A stretch of DNA of 6,040 nucleotides from Actinomycetota bacterium (GTDB lineage: Bacteria; Actinomycetota; Acidimicrobiia; Acidimicrobiales; GCA-2861595), in NCBI GenBank assembly GCA_016781225.1, contig JADDQT010000128.1, positions 1 to 6,040 on the forward strand, in the 5' to 3' direction. This document shows, in pieces, positions 1 through 4,826 of the stretch; within the stretch, counting starts at the first letter, position 1, and each line of letters starts with the position of its first letter. The notes under the pieces were generated by a model. It was not told the DNA's origin, did no database searches, and saw only the letters and a program-made list of their open reading frames with translations. Both the position numbers and the translations under genes were made by a program.

Positions 1-165
1 GACGGCACGAACGCGGTGTTCATCGTGGCCGAAGCGATGCACGCCTCAGCCGCCGCCGATGTTCGAAGCCTCGCCTCGGCGATGGTGGACGACTTGAGCG
101 CGGTGTGGTCGGTCTCCCCGCAGACGGCGATCTTGAGCCAGTCCTCGCCGCGGTTCGAGTTCTGA
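1..165 (+). CDS. C-terminal end of an unidentified protein (5' end outside window)
   Basis: Frame 1 is open from the first base to a TGA at 163-165 and gives 54 residues, starting DGTNAVFIVAEAMH and ending SPRFEF. The composition looks coding: a hydrophobic strand (AVFIVAEAM), an acidic amphipathic helix (DVRSLASAMVDDLSAVW), then a second strand (QTAIL). This strand-helix-strand ending resembles the end of a small alpha/beta domain. A B3/B4-type (phenylalanyl-tRNA synthetase beta-like) domain came to mind, but too little is visible to assign it. The start lies upstream of the window. No gene follows directly; the next feature is a tRNA-like element 55 bases beyond the stop. Confidence 0.6.
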   Translation, partial: DGTNAVFIVAEAMHASAAADVRSLASAMVDDLSAVWSVSPQTAILSQSSPRFEF

Positions 166-220
166 CGGTGATAACGCACGGAAGACGGCGGTCGTCTGCG
201 TATCGCGATGAGCACACGCG

Positions 221-296
221 GGAGCGGCGAGGGGGCTCGAACCGCCCACTCCCAGGCCTCGCGTCGTCGTCCCTGACGCTATCCAGCGGGTGCTCC
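221..296 (-). repeat. degenerate tRNA-like element, copy 1
   Basis: Read on the minus strand, it contains a T-arm-like string with the loop GGTTCGAGCC (plus 234-243). The preceding bases are shared with copies near 3792 and 4771. The outer ends GGAGC (221-225) and GCTCC (292-296) are complementary and enclose exactly 76 bases, the usual tRNA length. The cloverleaf is poor: the T stem has a mismatch in its middle, the anticodon stem pairs at only about three of five positions, and only five acceptor pairs form. It therefore looks like a tRNA-derived relic or a tRNA-mimicking repeat, not a working tRNA. I cannot name an amino acid. Confidence 0.45.
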
Positions 297-516
297 GCGG
301 GGTCGCCTAGGGTCTTGGGGTCGTCGATGCACCGCGTCGCGACGACTCCGATTACGTGTCGTCCCGCCCGCAACCTCGCCCCGAAAGTGAGAGGACACGT
401 GCGTGCTCCTTAGCCGATTGGCGGTGATTCGCCTCACGCGCCCAGCTCCGGCACGGCTCGCTCGCTGGAGCTACACGACGAGCGCTGGGATTAGCGTCTT
501 CACCAAGGAACTCCAC
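297..516. other. gene-free stretch upstream of the 517 gene
   Basis: Together with 166-220 this is about 275 bases outside copy 1 of the tRNA-like element in which I see no convincing gene. Open frames exist on both strands, but their products are rich in Arg, Pro and Ser, as expected from chance reading of GC-rich DNA. A weak -10-like TAGCGT lies at 492-497, 19 bases before the GTG at 517, with no recognisable -35. A 6-bp inverted repeat (AGCTCC 444-449, GGAGCT 467-472) is the only other structure noticed. Confidence 0.4.
505..510 (+). promoter_or_regulatory. ribosome binding site for the GTG start at 517
   Basis: AAGGAA lies six bases before GTG 517 and matches a Shine-Dalgarno core with good spacing. 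It selects 517 as the start over the longer open frame that begins at 403, whose first 38 residues look non-coding. Confidence 0.55.
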
Positions 517-1519
517 GTGCAACACGACATCACGGACGCGCCCGAAAGACCTGAGGGTGGGCCAACTCTCGCGTGGCCTAGGGAGAGCGACAGAGCCGTG
601 CTCCTGGTTGCCTCGAGGTTAGAGGTCGGCAAGCCGTCGATCGATAGCAGCCGCTTGGTGCGGCTCCCCGAGGAACCGCGACGCGAGCTAGAAGGCGCTA
701 TCGGCGAGTTCGCCGACATGCTGGGGGTGGTGTATCCGTGCCGGCGGGAAGTTCTGTCGACGAAGCCGTGCGTCATGGCCAAAGGCCGACGAGGAGGAGG
801 TCGCATCGCTGAAGGCGGCTCGAGGGATAGCGGGACCTTTCATCACGCGCCCGCGGCCCACTCTCCTTCCAGAGCTTTTTGAGCTGACGACAGGGCAACA
901 ACCGATAGGGCACGTGATCTTCGACCGCCTCGACGGACTGGCGCTCTTGGCTGATGCCCTTGCAGAAGGAGGGGCAGTTGGTCGCGTCCGCGACTATATC
1001 CGCGTGTTCGAACGCGCATTCCGGTCTGGTCCCGCTGCTTGCGTCCCGCTCCTCACCGCCTTCCTTCAGTCCGACCCGAACCATCTCGACTACGCCGAGT
1101 CGGAGGTGCAGGACTGGCTTCTCCGCGTCCGTTCGGAAACGATGCACGCAGACAGGCGCGAGTCCTACGCACGTGGACCCGACGTTGAGCCGTACGTGCG
1201 GCGGATGGAATACGCGGCATATGACGTGCTGTTCAACAAAAGGAATTGGCGCCAGCCCGACGTCGAGCGTAGAGATGGTGTCACTCTGCGCGCGGGAACG
1301 GACCGAAACGGCGAGGTCATTCTGTTCGACCTCGCTACGACGATCACCGCAAGCTGGCTCGATCCGTTCGGCGTCTTCCCGGTCGATTTCGACTCCACAC
1401 TCGGGGAGATACCCGCGCCGTGGATCTCCTCGATGCCCGGCTACACGGGAGACGAGGCAGAAAAGTACTCGACCCAAATCCCGTTCAGGTATCCGGACAT
1501 CGGTACAAGGCGCGTCTAG
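517..1519 (+). CDS. hypothetical protein, about 333 aa, with one frame change near 784
   Basis: Coding character runs through two frames. Frame 1 from GTG 517 gives 89 residues (starting MQHDITDAPERPEGG) up to the codon AAA at 781-783. After one extra base (G784), frame 2 continues without a stop as ADEEEVASLKAARGIAGPFI and onward to the TAG at 1517-1519, another 244 residues. Both halves are well balanced and read as one protein. The only methionine-type start near the frame 2 part is GTG 914; the segment upstream of it (785-913) already looks coding, so 914-1519 alone is probably a truncated call. The C-terminal half is rich in charged and aromatic residues (MHADRRESYARGPDVEPYV, RRMEYAAYDVLFNKRNW, SWLDPFGVFPVDFDSTLG). 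I recognise no family, signal peptide or membrane helix. The frame change may be a sequencing error, a disabling mutation or recoding; the first two are more likely. Confidence 0.65.
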
Positions 1520-1633
1520 ACATGATGCTCGGCGACAGAAATCCGGCTGGCACCGAGGAAATGTTGCATCAACGAGACGAGACGAATAGCCGTTCGATAA
1601 CCGAGGGGTAGCAGCGTAGGAGACTCTAAAGCA

Positions 1634-1876
1634 GTGCCTAATCCGTTTGCGAAGAAGGTCGATCTCCGCATGGTTGCAGACCTTGGCCTACCCGTGCTGC
1701 TCGACCGCGTCGGCGGAACGATCGTCGTAGGCCAGGAGGACCTCGACGCCGTGGCGCGGAAGTACGGCGGTGCCGTCGGGGTCAGGGTGGAGCAGGTGGA
1801 GGCGTTCAAGTCGTACCGCTTGTCGCTGGTACGCGCGGACCCGAAGAAGGCGCCGCCGCAGCGGCCGGTGAGCTAG
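1634..1876 (+). CDS. hypothetical protein, 80 aa
   Basis: GTG 1634 opens an 80-residue frame beginning MPNPFAKKVDLRMVADLG and ending in two consecutive TAG codons (1874-1879). AGGAG at 1618-1622 is a possible ribosome binding site, with a rather long 11-base spacer. The product is a small, soluble, mixed alpha/beta protein: an N-terminal basic segment, a strand-like LLDRVGGTIVVG, a helix DLDAVARKYGG, then strand-like repeats and a basic, Pro-rich tail. Its amino-acid balance is much better than that of the overlapping minus-strand frames, which are Arg- and Ser-rich. I do not recognise the family. It lies 114 bases after the 517-1519 gene and just before the recombinase-like fragment, so it may belong to the same remnant, but nothing proves this. 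Confidence 0.55.
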   Translation: MPNPFAKKVDLRMVADLGLPVLLDRVGGTIVVGQEDLDAVARKYGGAVGVRVEQVEAFKSYRLSLVRADPKKAPPQRPVS

Positions 1877-1914
1877 TAGATGAGCCTCGACAGCGTTCGA
1901 CGGCCGCGGCGTAG

Positions 1915-2112
1915 AGCCAACGAGCGACGGACAAGCTGAGGGAGGAGGCGCTCCACGAGATCTTCGAGCGGGTCGAGGTAGACGGGCCGGAAGTCGTGGC
2001 GCTCTACCCGCAACCGAACGAGAACGCGTGGCTGCTGGGGCACGCCGCCCTTCGAAAAGACGTGGGAGTGGTCGGGGCGAGAGGTCTCGGGCCGACACTT
2101 TCCAACTATTAG
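1915..2112 (+). pseudogene. probable C-terminal fragment of a serine recombinase
   Basis: From an in-frame stop at 1912-1914 the frame is open to TAG 2110-2112. Its core reads DKLREEALHEIFERVEVDG, followed by PEVVALYPQPNENAWLLGHAALRKDVG. The pattern helix, then hydrophobic-FERV-x-VDG, a short V-V-x-L strand and a proline-rich end is the usual ending of many actinobacterial serine recombinases/resolvases. Those proteins are several hundred residues long, and no catalytic N-terminal domain is visible upstream. There is no ATG in the open stretch, so it is a relic or a broken 3' end. The last codons (GARGLGPTLS) align loosely with the reading through the tRNA-like copy at 4757-4786 (GARGFEPPTP). 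The assignment rests on recalled family pattern, not on a search. Confidence 0.45.
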
Positions 2113-2371
2113 TCCGCGTCGCGGTGATGGGCGGGCGAGCCGTCGGTTGCTCGCGCCCACGACAGGCTCTCCCGGGAGGTGTCGTCGCTGCGGCACGGCG
2201 GGAGCATTTCGAAGAGGTGCTGACAGAGGCGGCGTCACCCAGCTACCCGGCGCAGCGGGAAGTCTCCAGGCCGCCACGCGAACACCGTCAGGAGCGACCC
2301 TGACTCGTGCGTCACTGCGTCGATCCGCACATCGCTCACAACGCAACCGACGCGGGGAGAACGGCATCGCG

Positions 2372-2869
2372 TCACGTCATCTCCCTCGGAACCGGGTCTC
2401 TAGCTCGCGAGGACCCGCGCCGACAGCCCCCACCGCGGGCGAGCTCCGACTCCACAGCCTCAAGTCGACGCGCGTAGTGGTCCAGCTGACGGTCGGCATC
2501 GGCGACATCGGTCGTCGCAGCATTCTCCACGGTCGCAAAGAACGATCCGGCTTGATCGACAAATAGCGCGATGTCGAGGAGCTCCTGCCGGTGCTCGCTG
2601 AGCCGACCAGAGGTTTCGATCTCTGCCAAGCCGTCTCGTGCCCGCCGAGCATTGCTTTGAGCTGCGCGGCCCGCGCCGTTTACTGCTGCGGTGTCATGCC
2701 GATCCGCGGCATTTCGAGCCGCTCGAAGCTCGCGGAGACCCGCTTCAAGCGCCGCTGTGGTCGAGCAACCGCTTCGGTCGATTGCCTGCGGAGGACGCGT
2801 GTCGCATCCCGTCACGCAGGCGAGACCCACCAAGGCGGACGATATTAGACGGCGTACGGAAAGTCGCAT
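2372..2869 (-). CDS. lipoprotein of unknown function, 165 aa
   Basis: The start is ATG 2869, because MRLSVRRLISSALVGLACV is a good lipoprotein signal: basic N-terminus, hydrophobic core and lipobox V19-T20-G21-C22. The frame stays open upstream to 3016, but those 49 extra residues are Arg/Gly-rich and would bury the signal. An AAGG/AGG-rich stretch just before the ATG can act as ribosome binding site. The mature part is almost entirely helical, Ala/Arg/Glu-rich, with heptad-like spacing (for example LEAGLRELRAARNAADRHD and later DRQLDHYARRLEAVESELA), so it may form a coiled coil on the outer face of the membrane. A short Gly/Cys/Arg tail follows. No enzyme motif is visible. It lies 213 bases after the small membrane protein gene on the same strand. 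Confidence 0.7.
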   Translation of the reverse strand: MRLSVRRLISSALVGLACVTGCDTRPPQAIDRSGCSTTAALEAGLRELRAARNAADRHDTAAVNGAGRAAQSNARRARDGLAEIETSGRLSEHRQELLDIALFVDQAGSFFATVENAATTDVADADRQLDHYARRLEAVESELARGGGCRRGSSRARDPVPREMT

Positions 2870-3082
2870 CCTGCCTTCGCACAGGCCCGCTTTGCCGCTC
2901 CCACGCTTGAGACGGGGGCGCCGGCCGCGTGCTCCGGTCTTCCTGGGCGCGACGCACCCGTCCTCGAGGTCACCGCTGTGATCGGGGGTGCCCCCCGTTG
3001 CGGTGTTGGAAAGCACCCGGTGAGTGCTCGAACCGTTGGAGGCCGATGCGTCACCACCTCGGCTCCGGTCGAGCGTAGCGGG

Positions 3083-3250
3083 TCAGGCTCGGCGCGCCGC
3101 CCATCCGATCAGCAGAACGCCCGGCACGGCGAACGGCAAGAGCACGATCACGAAGGCCCTCGCGTCCGAGTTCCACAGGTACGCGGACGCGGCGAGGACG
3201 CCAAGGACGATCGCCAGCCCAACGAGTACGGATCTGCCGCGCGTCGCCAT
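3083..3250 (-). CDS. small two-helix membrane protein, 55 aa
   Basis: ATG 3250 to TGA 3083-3085 gives 55 residues, starting MATRGRSVLVGLAIVLGVLA. Two hydrophobic segments stand out: about residues 7-26 and 32-50, joined by a short polar turn (WNSDAR). Arg residues sit at both ends (R4, R6 and R53, R54), which suggests that both termini are cytoplasmic by the positive-inside rule. The overlapping plus-strand frames are far less balanced. There is no Shine-Dalgarno sequence; instead a TACGCT box ends six bases before the ATG, so the mRNA is probably leaderless. The gene starts 99 bases after the stop of the methyltransferase remnant but appears to have its own promoter. The function is unknown; the size fits a membrane-stress or subunit-modulating peptide, which is inference only. 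Confidence 0.6.
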   Translation of the reverse strand: MATRGRSVLVGLAIVLGVLAASAYLWNSDARAFVIVLLPFAVPGVLLIGWAARRA

Positions 3251-3256
3251 GGACGG

Positions 3257-3262
3257 AGCGTA
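3257..3262 (-). promoter_or_regulatory. -10 box (TACGCT) of a probable leaderless promoter
   Basis: On the minus strand TACGCT fits the actinobacterial TANNNT -10 consensus and is followed by six bases and then ATG 3250. This spacing places the transcription start at or very near the A of the start codon. I found no clear -35 box. Confidence 0.4.
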
Positions 3263-3349
3263 GCACTGCGCGGTGACGCCTTTGTGGCTCTCAGCTCGCC
3301 GGCCCGGCGGGTAGGCGCGCCCTCGGGACGATCGATGACAGGTTCCCGG

Positions 3350-3691
3350 CTACTTCAGAACCGGAGCCGCGTAGAGCACTGTTACGCGGCTCAAAGTGAA
3401 GGAGTCGGCCTCGGCCGGCGGGTCCTCGAACGTCGCCGTAACGACTGAGGCGTTCGGCCAGGGTGCCAACCGCAGCCGCGCACGTTCCGCAAGCTGTGGC
3501 GCAGGCTCGACGGCTAAGACCGAGAGACCGCGGCGAGCAAGCTGTTCCGTCGCTTGTCCGGTCCCCGCACCGACATCGATGACGCGACCGCGATCCGGCG
3601 TTGCGGCAATCGTCAGCAGGTCATCGAATAGCTGCTCCGGGTAGGCTGGGCGCACCGCGTCGTACAGCTCGGCAACCTCATCGAACGACAC
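3350..3691 (-). CDS. class I SAM-dependent methyltransferase, truncated (113 aa)
   Basis: GTG 3691 begins MSFDEVAELYDAVRPAYPEQ, the typical N-terminus of methyltransferases of the UbiE/Methyltransf_11/25 type. Motif I is VIDVGAGTG (residues 37-45, S-adenosylmethionine binding), the acidic end of strand 2 is in LAVEPAPQL (E62), and TATFEDPP (residues 85-92) is the motif II region. After EADSF the family sequence stops, and the last 15 or so residues are encoded by a perfect inverted repeat before TAG at 3350-3352. Relatives are usually about 240-270 aa, so the substrate-binding half is missing. The product is probably inactive, or a pseudogene. Only one start is possible, because an in-frame TAG lies at 3701-3703. 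I found no continuation of the family in the bases downstream. Confidence 0.65.
   Translation of the reverse strand: MSFDEVAELYDAVRPAYPEQLFDDLLTIAATPDRGRVIDVGAGTGQATEQLARRGLSVLAVEPAPQLAERARLRLAPWPNASVVTATFEDPPAEADSFTLSRVTVLYAAPVLK
3364..3392. repeat. perfect 10-bp inverted repeat inside the methyltransferase 3' end
   Basis: GAGCCGCGTA (3364-3373) and TACGCGGCTC (3383-3392) are exact reverse complements around a 9-base loop. The hairpin sits just where the methyltransferase homology ends and supplies its final codons. There is no T-run on either side, so it is not a standard intrinsic terminator. Confidence 0.7.
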
Positions 3692-3697
3692 TCCGTG

Positions 3698-3703
3698 AGG
3701 CTA
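3698..3703 (-). promoter_or_regulatory. -10 box (TAGCCT) of a probable leaderless promoter
   Basis: On the minus strand TAGCCT ends six bases before GTG 3691, the same spacing as at the 3250 gene. TCGACT at 3722-3727, 18 bases further upstream, is a fair -35 match (four of six to TTGACA). No usable Shine-Dalgarno sequence precedes the GTG. Confidence 0.4.
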
Positions 3704-3773
3704 GCGGCAGCGCCGCCCATCAGTCGAGCAGTGCCGCGATCTCCTCGCATCGAGGCCGATGAGGCGCGTCGCG

Positions 3774-3835
3774 TTCGGTGCGAATGGATTTGAACCTCCG
3801 ACTCCCAGGCCCTCGCATCGTCCTGCCCGCGTCAG
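3774..3835 (-). repeat. degenerate tRNA-like element, copy 2
   Basis: On the minus strand it carries the T-loop-like string GGTTCAAATCC (plus 3786-3796), identical to the one in copy 3. The 18-base block at plus 3792-3809 matches copies 1 and 3 at 16 positions, and GGCC continues the match. Its 5' half aligns further with copy 1 (GACGA, GCGAGG), but I cannot fold a full cloverleaf: the T stem has a central A-A mismatch and no acceptor partner is apparent. It lies between the exported-protein gene and the methyltransferase start. Confidence 0.45.
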
Positions 3836-3917
3836 TCGTCAACGCCCTCGTCGCGGCGTGACGCCTGACCTCCCCCGGTGAATCGAAGTGGACTCTCAGA
3901 TCGGGATCGGGTGGAGC

Positions 3918-4361
3918 TCACGAGCCGCCGCATCGCCTCGTTCTCGGATACTCACGCGCGATTCCGTCTCGATCAGTCTCAATCCTGTCAACGCCGGACC
4001 CAGACACGACACGAGCGCGCCCGGACGGGTCGATTACGATGCCTGCAGGAAAGTCGCTGACAAAGAACTCGGCTACACCTCGGCAGCTCGGGTCCAGTAG
4101 TCGCGTCCGAATCCCGTCTCCTTCTGCAGGCACCCCAAAGACTAGCCGCGAGCTGTGTCCCTTGATTTCCCACGTCCCCATTAGGTCTGTGCCCTGAACG
4201 GCTAGCAGGTACGTCTGGCTCGATTGGTTCTCGGCCCAGAGCGACTGTCGTGGATCGCCACGATGGCCGAGACAACCAGCAACGAGATGCGCTGCGACTA
4301 AGAAGAGGATCGGCGACGATCTGTGGAAGTTGCAGCCAGCGGATCCACTTCCGCTCCGAAT
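3918..4361 (-). CDS. exported or lipoprotein-like hypothetical protein, start uncertain
   Basis: The minus frame ending at 3918 contains a clear secretion signal, SSPILFLVAAHLVAGC, with lipobox V-A-G-C (Cys codon at 4274-4272). It is followed by a balanced, strand-rich domain: SQTYLLAVQGTDLMGTWEI, then RLVFGVP, LLDPSCRGVAEFFVSD, and FPAGIVIDPSGRARVVSG. No ATG, GTG or TTG lies at a sensible distance upstream. ATT 4361 would give 147 aa with the Cys at residue 30, and TTG 4499 would add 46 poorly balanced residues. The start may be non-canonical, lost by mutation, or hidden by a frameshift. The last 25 or so residues (ending RRCGGS) also look less convincing than the core. I do not recognise the domain; the cell-surface location is inferred from the signal. 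Confidence 0.5.
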   Translation of the reverse strand: MRSGSGSAGCNFHRSSPILFLVAAHLVAGCLGHRGDPRQSLWAENQSSQTYLLAVQGTDLMGTWEIKGHSSRLVFGVPAEGDGIRTRLLDPSCRGVAEFFVSDFPAGIVIDPSGRARVVSGSGVDRIETDRDGIAREYPRTRRCGGS

Positions 4362-4616
4362 GATCGCCTCGCGGTCGTCGTTCGCTCGCGCTACCGCCTG
4401 CTGACGCGCTCCGGCACGTTCGTCGATCTCAACACATCCCCTCGGTAGCCGCAGCCGACGTGAGGCGATCACTAAGGCGGGCGCTTCCAGACTTGCCAAG
4501 GCTACTTCTCGTAGACACCGAAGTTCTACCTCTAGGCGCGCTTTCGCTCGGTGCCGCGGTCATCCCACGCGACCGAGCGCCTCCTCATCGGGATACGAGT
4601 GGTGGCCAAGGGCCGG

Positions 4617-4730
4617 TCATGACCGTGCCTGTCCCCGGAAGTAGCTGGTCGCGATGAGCATCGCGGCCGTCGCGATCACCCCGAATGGCACGACCTCGAG
4701 GCTCGGTGGCTCACCCGATACGGAGACCAC
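4617..4730 (-). CDS. possible 37-aa single-helix membrane peptide
   Basis: GTG 4730 to TGA 4617-4619 encodes 37 residues. The core VVPFGVIATAAMLIATSYF (about 13-31) is one plausible membrane helix, followed by a basic tail RGQARS. A TAAGCT -10-like box lies at plus 4739-4744, eight bases before the GTG, which is close to the leaderless spacing of the 3250 and 3691 genes. The upstream extension of this frame runs through the tRNA-like element and is not credible. The ORF is short and has no other support, so this could be chance. Confidence 0.3.
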   Translation of the reverse strand: MVSVSGEPPSLEVVPFGVIATAAMLIATSYFRGQARS

Positions 4731-4752
4731 GCTCGGGCAGCTTACGCCCCGG

Positions 4753-4826
4753 GACGGCGCGAGAGGATTTGAACCGCCCACTCCCAGGGCCTTCCCAAGT
4801 CGTGACCGCTCCGCCAGCTCTAGGAC
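4753..4826 (-). repeat. degenerate tRNA-like element, copy 3
   Basis: On the minus strand the T-loop-like GGTTCAAATCC (plus 4765-4775) is preceded by an 18-base block (plus 4771-4788) identical to copy 1 at 239-256. Further 5' on the minus strand, CTGGCGGAGCGGTC looks like a D-arm of the Ser/Leu type. An anticodon-loop-like CTTGGGA follows but its stem does not pair, and no 7-bp acceptor stem closes. It overlaps the last codons of the large minus-strand gene. A defective tRNA relic is the simplest reading. Confidence 0.5.

Noticed and set aside
183..197. AGACG-5 bases-CGTCT hairpin after the first gene's stop
   Set aside because: A 5-bp stem without a T-tract is too weak to call a terminator.
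773..1477. 234-codon minus-strand open frame
   Set aside because: It lies opposite the well-balanced 517-1519 coding frames. Its own product has irregular composition and no recognisable motif.
1880..1939. Mini-ORF starting ATG directly after the tandem TAG codons of the 80-aa gene
   Set aside because: It is only 19 codons, Arg-rich, with no ribosome binding site. It overlaps the start of the recombinase-like fragment.
1873..2367. Long minus-strand open frame opposite the recombinase-like fragment
   Set aside because: The product is dominated by Arg, Pro and Leu without a domain-like pattern, and the plus frame in the same DNA is better balanced. It is a GC-rich shadow.
2983..2997. CGGGG...CCCCG hairpin between the small membrane protein and the lipoprotein
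   Set aside because: A G-run next to a C-run pairs trivially. There is no T-tract, and it falls well after the upstream gene's stop.
3003..3050. Possible further tRNA-like copy (CTCGAACC at about 3028)
   Set aside because: Only the T-loop-like bases match. The CTCCCAGG block and flanks shared by the other copies are absent.
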